DNA of 64,000 bases from Torreya grandis (taxonomy: Eukaryota > Streptophyta > Pinopsida > Cupressales > Taxaceae): the NCBI GenBank assembly GCA_037957365.1, contig JARHVA010000224.1, positions 3,631,501-3,695,500 on the forward strand, given 5' to 3'. A program made the translations under genes and the position numbers. Below are positions 11,716 through 24,813 of the stretch, piece by piece. Position 1 is the stretch's first letter. Every line of letters begins with the position of its first letter. The notes below the pieces were generated by a model, which searched no databases, was not told where the DNA came from, and saw only the letters and a program-made list of their open reading frames with translations.

Positions 11716-13060
11716 ATGGCAACCACTTCTACAGGAAATTCTTTCGATGAAATTATACCATCAACATTTGCTTTTGGTGCATCATCATCAATAATGAAAT
11801 AATTGCCCTCTAATGTAATCATAAATCATCATACGATTGATGTTAAATATGTGTTCACTAGTATAATCTATAATTATCTCAATGCCATAGAGCTTCATTT
11901 TTTTCTAGACATGGAAGAGGTTGAACTTGGGGATTTCTTATCAATGGTTTTACAAGAAACAATGGGTAGTGCTTCGATTCATATAGCTATTTTATCTAAG
12001 AACTATGTGTAATCCCCTTGGTGTTTGATTGAGATAGCTTTCATGATACAAATAGGCACAATGATTATCCATCTCTTCTATCAAGTTTAGTCATGCCAAT
12101 GTACAAATTATGGGAATATGGGGCATGGGTGGTTCCATCAAAACCACACTATCAAAAGATTTATTTAATAACCAATGCTTGACCATGGAGAGATCGAGTT
12201 TTCTTTTTGATAATTAAAAGAAAAAACTTTTAGAGGACCTTGGATTTCATGGTGCATTATTTGACCATGTAGATCAAGGCAAAGGCAATGTGTCAAGCCA
12301 TCTGAGATCTATTTTGGTGCTTATCATTTTGGATGACTTGGATCATCTAGACCATTTGGATGTTCTACTACTAAGAAAGGATAGCCTTGGGTGTGGTAGT
12401 TTGATCTTCACCACCACATGTAAGTTGGACATCCTTACATCATGGGGAATCTATGATATTTATAGAATGAAAACATTGAATCCCTTTCATGCCAAGTAGT
12501 TCTTTTATTGGCATGAATTTTTACAACCATCTCCATTGTTCAAATTTGAGAAAATTGTTGAATAGATCTTAACAGCGTGTGATGGATTTCAATTATCTCT
12601 CAAGGTATTGGGAGGGAAACTCTATGGAAAATCTAACAAACATTACTATGTGTCTCAATTAGATAAGATATCCAGAATATTGTCCATCGACATCACAACA
12701 AGATTAAAAGTAATCTATGATGCACTAGATAAAGAAGAGAATGAGATGTTTTTGGATGAAAATTATTTATTCATGGGAGAAAAGAAGAGTTTGACCATTA
12801 TTGTATAGGATAGATTAGGATGGAGTGGAGTCCATGGTTGGGAAAGGCTAGTGAATAAGTGTCATGTTGAGCTTATTGATAAAGGCTATAACAATTGGAT
12901 AATAATGAATAGGCCTATTATTGAGCTAGTGGAGGTAGGCGAGGACAACTGGATAAGAATGAATCATCATTTAAGGGATTTAGGAAGGGAAATTATAAAT
13001 TGACAGTCACCCTATCATCTTTGGTTCCCATGGTAGATCATCCACATTCAATAAGTGATA
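11716..13060 (+). pseudogene. TIR-NBS-LRR type disease resistance pseudogene (TIR-NBS part)
   Basis: From ATG at 11716 the frame reads MATTSTGNSFDEII, then a stop, then the TIR core in the same frame: NVIINHHTIDVKYVF, FLDMEEVELGDFL, SASIHIAILSKNYV, stop, SPWCLIEIAFM. The TIR is cut short near 12090 and joins almost at once to the NBS P-loop GIWGMGGSIKTTLSKDLF (12108-12165), so roughly 250-300 bp of normal TIR/linker are missing, and the Walker A reads GGSIKTT where GGIGKTT is usual. Later NBS motifs follow in broken frames: kinase-2 LVLIILDDLDHL (about 12315), RNBS-B GSLIFTTTCKLDIL, GLPL-like CDGFQLSLKVLGG (about 12580), RNBS-D EMFLDENYLFMGE (about 12745), and an MHD-like MNHHLRDLGREI (about 12960). 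LRR repeats were not seen. In living homologues this family is a cytoplasmic immune receptor. This copy is inactive. Confidence 0.85.
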
Positions 13061-14368
13061 AAGTTAAAAAATTCAAACCATTATTTATCATGTGTCATTA
13101 TCATGTTATAGGAACATCCTTTGTTTGTTTTGAAGGAACTAAAACACTCCATAGTTTTTTATGAAAATAAACACAACATGACTATCTTCTCATGGTGAAA
13201 AATTAATAAAAACTATGTATCACTAGTTTTAAAGGCTTGACGTGATTGGCTCACCTAAACCTACAACCTAATACCAAATTCACTAAATTTACCACAGTCC
13301 ACTCCCGTCACCCACATCCCAAACTTACTAATTTATTGTGAGATTGGTAATTACAATGAGATTGGTTTTACATTTTTACAATACTAATTCAACAAGAAGG
13401 GCATTAGCAGAACATGTTCATAGTGTAGTAATATTTCAAGCTCTTTATGAATTTAAATAAAGGTAAATCCAAACCCAAAATGCAACTACTAATGGAAAGG
13501 ATTTATGAAGACAAATCAGAATGATAATAAGCTTACCAAATTCCCTTGCTCCATGTTACCTCCTTCCAAGACTCAAATGCATGTGAATTAGACTTAGATT
13601 TATATAAATGATGGCTTGATTAGAGGATTGTTGATTGTGGATGATGGATTGACTATATGGTTCTATGATAATTTTGATATGGTTTTGCTATGGCTTCATT
13701 AGATGGTTTGAGGGTGGAGGGAGAGGTTAATTAAATAGAGGAAGGGAGGGAAGATCAATGGCTTAGATTTGAATTTGGATGATGAGGATAAATGGTGAAG
13801 GATTATCCAATGAATTAAAGGGTTTCTATAGAAGAAGACTTTAGAAAAGGAGGAAATTCTAAGGAATTTAAAATTCATTAGAATTCTTTAGAGAGAGAAT
13901 TCTCTAGAGAAGGAGAAGAATGGTGGAGACTTCTAGATTCCATTAGAGAATCTAATGGTGATTAGGAGATGATTTAGATGGGGATTAGAGAGGGATTAAG
14001 TGAGTAGGTGTGTAGAAAAACCTAGGATGTAGGCTAGTAGGTGGTTAGGTGGGGTTATGGGAATTAAAAATTCCCATATAATGGATAATTAGAATTAGAT
14101 TAGGATAGTGGGAGATTTAGAAGAATTAATGGAATAGTGGGATGGGATAAGATTAGTAAATAGAGAATTAATGGAGGGATATATTGGATATATGGCTAGA
14201 AATATGATAAATTAACAAAATAAAGTAGAATAAGCAGAATTAGTGTCGACTAATAGGAATATTAATCGACTGTAATAGAATGAGCGATTTTAGGTGCATA
14301 CACATAGTCTAATAATAAAAAATATATAAATGTAAACATTGTATTAATGATTATAAACTATTTTAAGT
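13061..14368. other. no gene; contains a 1.2-kb spaced direct repeat and a purine-rich tract
   Basis: A phrase ending 'aatactaattcaacaagaagggcattagca' occurs at 13345-13410 and again at 14560-14624. The segment between them includes a G/A-rich tract (13700-14200) with many 'gggattag', 'gagaattc' and 'ggaggg' words. No coding match. Confidence 0.5.
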
Positions 14369-16487
<2,119 letters not shown>

Positions 16488-16745
16488 GAGAGCTAATTAT
16501 AAAGAGATAAGAGAGAAAAAAAGTTACAAATGCAAACTCTAACATAAGTGTCATGTGTCCTTAATCCTCTTACAAGTGGAGAGGATATGTGTGTTATGTA
16601 GGGGAAGAGGAGTTACATCGCTCTCATTATAAAGAGCTAAGAGAGAGAAAAAAGTTACAAATACAAACTCCAACATGAGTTTCATGTGTCCTTAATCCTC
16701 TTACAAGTGGAGAATATATATGTGTTATGTAAGGGGAGAGAAGTT
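16488..16745. repeat. tandem duplication, unit about 130 bp
   Basis: 'tataaagag.taagagag..aaaaaagttacaaat' followed by 'catgtgtccttaatcctctt acaagtggaga' appears at 16497-16610 and again at 16630-16745. Two clear copies, moderately diverged. Confidence 0.85.
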
Positions 16746-16838
16746 GCATGCAATTAACTTTTAAATCTAACAAATGGACTAGAGAGATGAGTGACACCTC
16801 AAAAGACTAGAATAAAGTGTATTTATAAATTCAATAAA

Positions 16839-16862
16839 TACACACACACACACACACACATA
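16839..16862. repeat. (CA)n microsatellite
   Basis: An uninterrupted run of CA dinucleotides of about 24 bp. Confidence 0.95.
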
Positions 16863-17034
16863 AGACTTATGAAAATCCTATAAGATTATAAGGACCCAAA
16901 TTAGGGTTAATTCTCCAACATGAAATACAAATATTAAATTCCTAGGAGTCAATATCATTAAAAGTATGATCCAACTCTAAGAATATGTTTTAAAGGTTTT
17001 ATACAATTTTTTGACAAAATTATTAATAAACAAA

Positions 17035-17640
17035 GGTTGCATACATTTCTTGGTTCAATAAATTATGAAAAATATGACATGGATAAAAAGATTCTGATGT
17101 AGAGATTAAAAAAAGGATTTGGTCCCATGGACAGAAGAGATGATTGAAGCTGTAAAAAGAATTAAGTAATAGGTTCAGTCTTTACCTCCTTTAAAACTCC
17201 CAAGTGAAGTCCCATTTGTTTTAGATATATACTCTAGTAAATATTATTAGGGATGTGTTCTCATAAAAAAATCAAGTAAAAAAGAGGAAGTCTATGGTTA
17301 CAATTTTTGTATTTGGAATGTTGCACAGATGAACTATCCATCCTTCAAAAAGGAAATAAAAGTGGAAATGTTAGCTATAGACAAGTTTAAATTATATTTT
17401 TTGCCAAGGAAATTCATTCTTAGAATATATGTATAAGAATTTGATAACATTATTAGGAAACCACACTGGTCATAGATTGGAAATCAACTACTCAGTAGAT
17501 GGAGTATCTAGTTCAATAATTTTTATTTTGATGTTTAGTATAATGAAAGAAGAAAAACTATATCGCTGACATTCTTTCTAGAGAAAGCACTTATCCATTA
17601 ATTAAATTTGTTATCTTGTTTTAGGAAAATAAAAGAAAAA
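17035..17640 (+). pseudogene. endogenous pararetrovirus (caulimovirid-like) pol fragment
   Basis: A broken reading frame with the order seen at the RT-to-RNase H junction of plant pararetroviruses: a TFLGSINY-like phrase after RT (about 17045), the Lys-rich linker ending in a Leu-Pro phrase (about 17110-17210), and the RNase H core. The core includes a MNYPSFKKE phrase (about 17330) and KFKLYFLPRKFILR (about 17385), and ends with a LLSRW phrase (about 17490) and an Arg-Lys-rich tail. Several stops and frameshifts are present. No movement protein, coat protein or intact RT was seen nearby. In family members this polyprotein copies the viral RNA back to DNA. Here it is an old fossil copy. An alternative is an LTR element of another lineage, but the tail motif fits caulimovirids better. 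Confidence 0.6.
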
Positions 17641-18420
17641 ATAAATAAAAAATGGCAGAAGAAAGGGAAATCCAACTGGTTAGAGAATTAGGCCCATCTC
17701 TACCAAAACCAACATTTATATTTATTGAAAAAAATACAATCTTCCCAATATTATTCATGTTGTCCTCCCTGCTGAAAGAATTATCCTTATCCCAGGAAAT
17801 AAGAAAGTTACTTAGGTATGGATTTCAAAATTCCTCAAGATCCATTAAAATGGGAAATAAATTTTAAAGAAGTGTCATAAAAATTGGGGACTGATATAAA
17901 TAAAAGGGTTATTAAGTACTGGTAGATGAAAATAGATATACTCTTAATCATCCCTATCTCAATCAAGGATATTAAGATAGATATAATATTTTTAGTGCCT
18001 ACAATTTATATTGGAAAAAGGTGAATGAGAAATCTTGAAACTCATAATTAGAGCCAATGGTTGGATTGGCTTTAAAATTCCAACCCATTAATTTTCATGG
18101 TTATACAAATATGCAAGTGAAACACACAAGAGAAAACTGGAACATATGTGGAAATAAATGACATGATATCTAAAGGTATTGTTATTAAAGTTTTGTACCT
18201 ATAAATGGTCTAAAAAACCATATGAAAATTTTAATAAACTTCTTTCACTATGTATGGTTTATCCTAGTCTTAACATTAAATTTATAATTGCATACAAAAG
18301 TTGTGAATTTCAGTTCGCTCCTCATGAAAAATGAAAACCAATACATGGATAAAATTTTATATATCATCTTGATTCAATCAAATATTTTTATGAATATATT
18401 TACAAATAATTCATGAAATT
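17641..18420. other. no firm gene; possibly more decayed pararetroviral sequence
   Basis: Contains a 71-codon plus-strand ORF (17652-17867) directly after the RNase H remnant. I do not recognise its product, and it may be the continuation of the viral pol/ORF region or chance. The rest is AT-rich without motifs. Confidence 0.3.
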
Positions 18421-18960
18421 ATTTCCCATGTATCTGAATACTTGATCCGGGCAACAATTCAAGCAACAATTTGGGCGACGGTTCTACCCCAATTGATGAC
18501 GAAACTTTCGGGAGCCATAACTTTTACACCATAGCTCTGATTGACTCCCCGTTTGAACTTTTGGAAAGATGAGAATGAGGAGAATGTGGTGAGATGGTAT
18601 CAATATTTCATCAATGGTTTTTGACCCTCAAAAACTCAATGGAAGTGCTCCAAATTTCAATTGTAGTAGTGCAGTCTAAAAATAATAATTCTTCAAATTT
18701 TGTATTGTTTTAAATCATGGAAGTCAAACCACTTAATCTCCCTTGATATTGGTGACATTCCACATTCCCTTCCTACCTTCAAAATGTTTATAAATGAATA
18801 TGTAACCCAAAATGGAAATCATACATCTCTTCTTAGAGATAAACCTATGGTTGTATTGCAATATTGAGTAATAAAACATCTCTTCTCAGAGAGTTTATTG
18901 TTACTATGTTATTTCCATGTTTTTGAAATATCTATCAGTCAAAACTTTTGAGTTTTGGAT
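18420..18960 (+). mobile_element. putative 5' LTR (3' part) of Ty3/gypsy copy 1
   Basis: Lies immediately upstream of a primer binding site. It is less AT-rich at its start, then has a 'tataaatg' TATA-like box near 18789 and two 'catctcttct.agag' words (18830 and 18880) before the primer site. The left boundary is not defined because no second LTR survives in this window. Confidence 0.5.
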
Positions 18961-18963
18961 TAG

Positions 18964-18977
18964 TGGTATCAGAGTGG
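18964..18977 (+). promoter_or_regulatory. primer binding site, initiator Met-tRNA type
   Basis: TGGTATCAGAGTGG matches the usual plant LTR-element primer site complementary to the initiator Met-tRNA 3' end (TGGTATCAGAGC) in its first 11 bases. It sits between the LTR-like sequence and gag, as expected for reverse-transcription priming. Confidence 0.8.
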
Positions 18978-19197
18978 TTTGTCTTGAGAGTGTATGATCC
19001 TAAGGATGAGGTTAGGCTACAAGAATCTTGGGTGGAAAATAATAGAGCTTCCAAACTATTTACATATTCGCTCCAAATGAATTCAAATAGTGGATGACAC
19101 TGAGACATCTGATCCCTTCAAGGAAATGGTGAATGAAGCCCTCCAATGGAAATAAGTGTAGATGCTACAATAATTTACCTAAATTCTCCAATAATTC

Positions 19198-19960
19198 TTG
19201 ATGGGAAATTTTGGCTCCTCATTTGCACTTCATGGCTCCTCATCCATGGAATGCCCTTTCAGTGCCCTAACACCCTTTAAGGTTCAGGTGAATTTTGATA
19301 TCCCTACATTTGAAGGCATAATCAATGTTGATGCAGTAGAAAATTGGTTGGATCAATTATCTTCCTACTTTTCTGTAAATAAATTCATTGATGGAGAAAA
19401 GATCACTTTTACTCTTTTGAAATCATCATGCCCATGAAAAATTGGTGGGAAGTGTATAAAAAGAGGTTCAATACAGATGACATTGGACTTGAGGTGGAAC
19501 CTAATTGGGATGATTTTGTGGAAGTGGTAAAGGAAGAATACTATCCCATTGGAGCATATGATGATTTTTACATATAGTGGCAATAACTTCAGCAAAGTAA
19601 GGACCAATCTGTTCAAGATTACACTGATATTTTTCATTCTTTGTGTGTAAGACTAGGCATCCAAGAAAGTGAGAAACATAAGAATCTCAAATATCATGGT
19701 GGAATACAATGGTACATATAGGGGGAAATGGAACTCTTCAATTTAGAAACCTTCAGTGAGGCATATAAGTTCATAACGAAGATTGAGTAGAAGCATGGAA
19801 GAAAGATTACAAAGAGTCAGCCTTAAAAATGGAAAAGTGACAAGGAACGTCAAACATGAGGCCAAAATTAGAAGCATAAAGAGTTTCAAGATAAGAAACC
19901 CCAGAAGGGGAAGACTAGAAAATGGTGTCATTACCACAAAACTAGAACTCACTCCAAAGA
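19198..19960 (+). pseudogene. Ty3/gypsy copy 1 gag
   Basis: Frame pieces start with an ATG at 19198 and read PFKVQVNFDIPTFEGIIN, then AVENWLDQLSSYF, the usual N-terminal Gag pattern of a plant Ty3/gypsy family (structural capsid protein). After frameshifts near 19437 and 19780, a basic region and WCHYHKTRTHSKE (about 19920-19955), a decayed zinc-knuckle-like sequence, close the domain. Copy 2 (23330 on) carries a related NLDIPMFEGKID phrase, so both copies belong to one family. Interrupted by stops, so nonfunctional. Confidence 0.85.
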
Positions 19961-20089
19961 ATAATGTTGAGCCATCAAGTCATTACTTTTTGAGTCACAA
20001 TACTCAACATCTATTGCTCTATCTCATACACAACCTAAAATCAAAGAGGATGAAGAAGAGATTGTAGATGTTGAGCCTGATACCATCAT

Positions 20090-20460
20090 TGCTTCATCAC
20101 AAACCTATGAAGAAAGGCCAAATGACAAGGAAAGGTTGTTTCACTCCAAATTATGGGTAAAAGGTAAGCCTTTGCATTTCTTTCTTGATAGTAAGAGTCA
20201 AAATAATTTAATCTCAGCTAAAGTTGTGAAAAGTATAAATTTATCCATGAAGCCTCACCCAAAGCTATACATTATTGGATGGTTTAGCCTAGGGAGAGAC
20301 CTCTATGTCACCCATTAGTGTCTTCTTTCATATGCAATAAAATATTTCCAAGATGAATTCTTATGTGATGTGATTAATTTAGATGTTTGTGATGTACTCC
20401 TTGGTCAACCATTCATGTATGATCGACATGGCATCTATGAATCACAATCATGAAGAATCA
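20090..20460 (+). pseudogene. Ty3/gypsy copy 1 aspartic protease
   Basis: Reads LFHSKLWVKGKPLHFFLDSKSQNNLIS (about 20137-20220, shown in two overlapping halves in one frame), then VCDVLLGQPFMYDRHGIYES (about 20388-20450). In active members the catalytic triad is D-S/T-G. Here it is D-S-K, so the site is broken. The second phrase is the conserved flap-distal LLGxP segment. It processes the polyprotein in active elements and lies between gag and RT as usual. Confidence 0.75.
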
Positions 20461-20689
20461 CCCTCACTCTTGGAATGCAGTGATACAGGGTACCAGAGGT
20501 ACCACCTCCCACATTTGTCTCCTTGATTAGTGCCAAGCAATGTAAGATATTGGTGGATAAGACAAAGCAATTTGTTCTCATGGTATTCAAACCATAGAAA
20601 TCCAAGAAGGTCGATATTGTAGTCCTAACTACACAATCAACACAACAATAGAAGAAGATGGGACAAATCATAAGAGAATATGATGACTT

Positions 20690-21480
20690 ATTTAAGTCAT
20701 CCGCGGGAGTTTCACTTCACTTTTAGGTAAAACATTCTATCGATTTGATCCTAGGATCACCTTTGCCTAACATTCCTATGTATCACAGATCAATTTTGGA
20801 TAATGATGAGATAAAAAGATAGATTTAAGAATTGATTCAAAAGGGTCACATCAAGCCAAGCTCTTCATCCTATGGTAGCCTGATTATCATGGCACCAAAG
20901 AAAGATGGAACATGGAGGTTTTGCATTGACTATTAAGCCCTGAATAAAATCACCATGAAGAATCGCTACCCCCTCCCTAGGATCGATGACCTATTGGACC
21001 AACTCTGTGGTGCAAAGTTACTCACCAAAATTGATCTCAAATCTATCTACCACCAAATTTCCATCAATCCCACTGATGTCTATAAGACTACATTCAAATC
21101 TAAGGAGGGGATATTCAAATGGTTGGTTATGCATTTTGGCTTAACTAATGCACCTACAACCTTCATGAGGATAATGGATGACATCCTACAACCCTTCACC
21201 AACTCATTTGTGGTTATCTACCTAGATGACATACTCATCTACAACAGAACATGGGAAGAACATCTGCAACATGTTTGTAAGATGATTCAAACTCTTTGAT
21301 AGCACAAGTTGTATGAAAATCTCAAAAAATCCATATTCAAGATGAAAAAAATTTAGTACCTAGGGTACGTTGTGAATGAGGAAGGGGTCTATGTCAACTC
21401 AAAGAAGATTTAGGTTATTCAAGAATGGCCTACACCAAGGAACCTCATAGAACTTTATAGCTTCTTGGGTCTTGAAAATT
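20690..21480 (+). pseudogene. Ty3/gypsy copy 1 reverse transcriptase
   Basis: The domain runs through SIDLILGSPLPN (about 20735), KKDGTWRFCIDY (about 20900), then a stop, and the 114-codon open stretch 20955-21299 with [27 protein letters not shown] and [12 protein letters not shown] (about 21205-21240). The YLDD catalytic box is intact. It ends in the thumb region (about 21360-21450) with a GYVVNEEGV-like phrase. In active elements it copies RNA into DNA in the cytoplasm. Copy 2 has lost part of the same box. Confidence 0.9.
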
Positions 21481-21539
21481 TATATCAAAAGTTTTTTTTT
21501 GGATTATCACATGTTGTATTAACACTAACCCAAGTGACT

Positions 21540-22060
21540 AAAGGAGGAACTAAAGTTACATTTAAGTGGGGTGAAATATAACAAAGGGAATTTGAGAATT
21601 TGAAGAATAGACTCTGCTCAGCCCATGTTCTTGCCTTGCCATATTTGCATCAACCTTTCAAGTTGATGACAGATGCCTCTGAATATGCCATGGGAGCTAT
21701 CATCATGCAACATGGCCATCTTGTTACATATCACAGTGAAAATTCCATTGATACAGTCAAGAAATACCTAACATATGACAAAGAGATATATGCCATTGTG
21801 CAAGCTTGTAAATAATGGAAACACTACATCTTAGAGAAAGAGACGGTCAGCCACACTGACCATAGATTATTAGAATTCATCTAAACATAGAGTAAACTGT
21901 GAAATGAGAGGCACCAAAAGTGGTCCACATATATACAATAATTCCATTTGATAATCAAACACAAAAAGGGGAGCTCAAATACGACTGTAGATTATTTGAA
22001 CCGGCCACCAATTACTGCACTCATAATAGTTCTTGACCTGTGCGGACATGAGACTGCCAC
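21540..22060 (+). pseudogene. Ty3/gypsy copy 1 RNase H
   Basis: LPYLHQPFKLMTDASEYAMG (about 21630-21690) carries the first catalytic Asp of RNase H (TDAS). The following YDKEIYAIVQACK holds a Glu, and HTDHRLLEF (about 21855) the second Asp, with a HKKGSSNTTVDYLNRPP-like end (about 21960-22010) matching the usual ADxLSR tail. It removes the RNA strand in active elements. A stop lies after QACK. Confidence 0.8.
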
Positions 22061-22179
22061 TTGGAGTGCTCTATATGAAGCAGATCCTACCTTTGCTGGT
22101 ACATATTAGGTGATTCAAGAAGGTAAACATGTTTCTAATTTCTATTTTCAAGATAATGTCCTTTGTCATATGGGGCACA

Positions 22180-22918
22180 TCTATGTTTCAGTTGTAGAGA
22201 AACAAAATATGATATGGAAATCACATTTCAATAGGATAGTTGGACACTTTAGTATACAAATACATTGGTAGTTCTTCAAAAAAACTTCTACTAGCCCCAT
22301 ATGTGAAAGGATGTGGAAAGGTACCTCAAATATTGCACCCCATGTGTAATAGCCAAGCCAACAAATAAGAAGCAAGGATTGTTTATGCCATTGCCAAAAC
22401 CAACCAGGCCTTGGGAATCTATCTCAATGGATTTTCTCTCAGGTTTTCCCACTAAAAAACATGGAAAGGAATATATTTTTGTTTTAGTTGATCGGTTTTC
22501 AAAAATGGCTATCATGATTGCTTGTAATAAAAATATATCTATTGAATAAACTACTCAACTATATTTTAGTCATGTATGGATCTATTTTGGTCTCCCCAAG
22601 TCCATTATCTCAGATAGAGATAGTAAGTTCCTGAGCATCTTCTAGTCCACTGTATAGAAGATGATGGATACCAAGATGATGAATTCCAAAACCTTCCATC
22701 CATAGACTGATGGTTAGACAGAAGTGTTGAACCACTTGATTGTTCACATGATTCAGATGTATCACTCTAAACATCCATGCACATGGGATGAGGGGATTAT
22801 TTTCATACAACATGGATACAATCGGGCCCTACATAGCTTGACCAAGCATATTCCATTCCAATTATGCTTTGGGTTCCAACCCATGACACCAATTGATATA
22901 GCTGTTCCCTCTTAAATC
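22180..22918 (+). pseudogene. Ty3/gypsy copy 1 integrase (truncated)
   Basis: N-terminal zinc domain: HFNRIVGHFSIQIHW (about 22220-22270) then YLKYCTPCVIAKPTNK (about 22325-22370). Core: PWESISMDFLSGFP (first Asp, about 22425), IISDRDSKFL (second Asp, about 22610), and DG*TEVLNHLIVHM (Glu, about 22720), then IPFQLCFGFQPMTPIDIA up to 22915. The C-terminal half present in copy 2 is missing. At 22917 the sequence switches to LTR-like and primer-site sequence of the neighbouring element. Confidence 0.85.
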
Positions 22919-22966
22919 CATTTAAGTAGGTTGCCCAGTTGATCTCCTCCTAGGCCCCAAATTAGT
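22914..22966 (+). mobile_element. remnant of the 5' LTR end of Ty3/gypsy copy 2
   Basis: About 50 bp resemble 34316-34368 downstream of copy 2 ('aaatc.atttaa...' to '...gggcccta'/'ctaggcccc'). Only this end of the LTR survives, joined to the integrase of copy 1. The LTR boundary is inferred. Confidence 0.45.
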
Positions 22967-22978
22967 AGTATCAGATCT
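22965..22978 (+). promoter_or_regulatory. primer binding site remnant of copy 2
   Basis: TAGTATCAGATCTT resembles the Met-tRNA primer site of copy 1 (TGGTATCAGAGTGG) with substitutions, and is preceded by the same 'attag' as in copy 1. Confidence 0.55.
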
Positions 22979-23329
22979 TACACACTTCATATCATGTTTA
23001 AGTGGTGTTATGATGTATTTGAACTTAATATATATTTGTATTCCCATTCATGCAAGGTCTAGATATAATAATTTAGGGATCAAGACTTGTGATCCTTCAT
23101 CAAACCTTACTTCACATCCTCAAATGAGAGATAAATCTTCTGTGATGCCAAATTCATAAATGTTGTAAAAGATGATAAATGATGTATTGCAAATACAATG
23201 GGAAGATTTGGAATAATGGTATGCATGTGAAAATTAAGTATTGTTAATAAATTCTCACTTCTTAAGCATCAGACTCCTTCCAACACCTCTAATTATTATT
23301 GACTATTTGGTGATCATATTCCATACAAG

Positions 23330-23960
23330 GTACAAGTCAATCTAGACATCCCTATGTTTGAAGGTAAAATAGACGCAAATTTACTAGATAACTAGCTTAA
23401 TGTTCATACTATATAGTTAATCACTTCTCTAACTGAGAAAATATAACATTCACACTTTTAATTTTTATTTATCAATAATAAATTATGGGAAAACTACTCA
23501 ACTTCACATGAGAACCATGAAGATGAAGTTAACTTAGACACATTTGTAGGCACATGGAATGGATTCATAGAATCACTCAAAGAAACCTATTATCTTGTTG
23601 GTAACTATGATGAACAATTCATCAAGTTCTCTCAGTTTTACTAGGGTAAATAATAATATTTTTAGTAATACATAGATATTTTTCATACTTTGTTATCCAA
23701 ACTCAACATTCAAGATTTAGATAAAAATATTGTTTTGAAATATAGGGCAAGCTTGAGACTTCATATCTATTTATATGTAGATTTATTAGAGATATATTCA
23801 ATAGGATAAGCCTACATATTTAATTTCAAGTTTGAAGTAAAGGACAAGGCCAAGATTAATATAAAATATTATATTTCTCAGCCCAAGAAAAAATATAAAT
23901 ATTTTGGGTAGAATTCCAAATCAAGGAATAACACCAAACACCCTCCATAAAAGAAGAAAT
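23330..23960 (+). pseudogene. Ty3/gypsy copy 2 gag
   Basis: Reads VQVNLDIPMFEGKIDANLLD (about 23330), then many stops. Later SHENHEDEVNLDTFVGTWN (about 23500-23560) and ESLKETYYLVGNYDEQFIKF (about 23573-23630), and LDKNIVLKYRASLRLHIYLY (about 23718-23775) are in frame. This is the same Gag family as copy 1 but more decayed. Confidence 0.8.
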
Positions 23961-24234
23961 GATCATCAAGTGACCAAAATAAGTATTATAAGACTATAAA
24001 TTGGTTTTTGGTTTATACCTCCAACAATCATTCCAATGAATAATGCTACACTAGGAAGACCCTACTTGAACACCTTGAAGCAACACGTACAAACACAACA
24101 TCATTAGAGAAGGCAAGAAAATCATGGATTTTGAGCCTAGCACCTTGGTGGGTACCACACACATATCTACCACCCATGCAAAAATAAAGGAAGGATAAAT
24201 ATTTTTCCATTCTCAAATGTGGATCAACACCCAA

Positions 24235-24813
24235 TTAGTAAACTTAATTATTGACAATTAGATTCAAAAGAATATAATTTATCCTAAAGTAGTTCATAAA
24301 TTAAAATTACCACTAACGTGTTACCCACAACCATATTATATTGGCTAGTTTAGTGTGGGATATAAGAAAAATGACATTCAATAGTGTCAATTAGTGTACA
24401 ATATTAATCCATTTCAAGATATAGTCCTTTATGTTGTCAATCCATTTTAAGGATGTGATGTTTTATGTGGTCAACCATATCTTTACCATCAACATGGAGT
24501 TTATATGAGGCAAACATGTGAAATGTTGTCATAGATGTTAGTGATATGAGATACCACATACTGGAATTAGTACCTAAGCTATCACTCATTGGCACTAAGT
24601 AGTGTAAGAACAAGTCACATCTAGTAAAAAAATTATTATTTTTATGGTAAGATATGAACACAAGAAATTTGTCACAACACCAATTCATACCACATTTCCT
24701 CTAGTAGTAACAATAAAAGCTTCAAAGTTAAAACTCAATTTGGAATAATTCAAGGATATTTTTCAACTACCAAATGAAGTGCCTACACACTATGTGGTGA
24801 TCCACACTATTTA
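24235..24813 (+). pseudogene. Ty3/gypsy copy 2 protease and linker to RT
   Basis: LIDN*IQKNIIYPKVVHKLKL (about 24248-24310) occupies the place of the catalytic D-S/T-G with substitutions. GCDVLCGQPYLYHQHGVYMR (about 24452-24510) is the LLGxP-type segment, close to copy 1. The linker before RT reads KDIFQLPNEVPTHYVVIHTI (about 24753-24811), where the nested element begins. Confidence 0.75.

Noticed and set aside
19365..19952. Minus-strand ORFs over the gag of copy 1
   Set aside because: They are shadows of the plus-strand gag, hydrophobic by composition and without motifs.
20435..22813. Minus-strand ORFs over protease and integrase of copy 1
   Set aside because: They overlap plus-strand pol motifs that are clearly recognisable.
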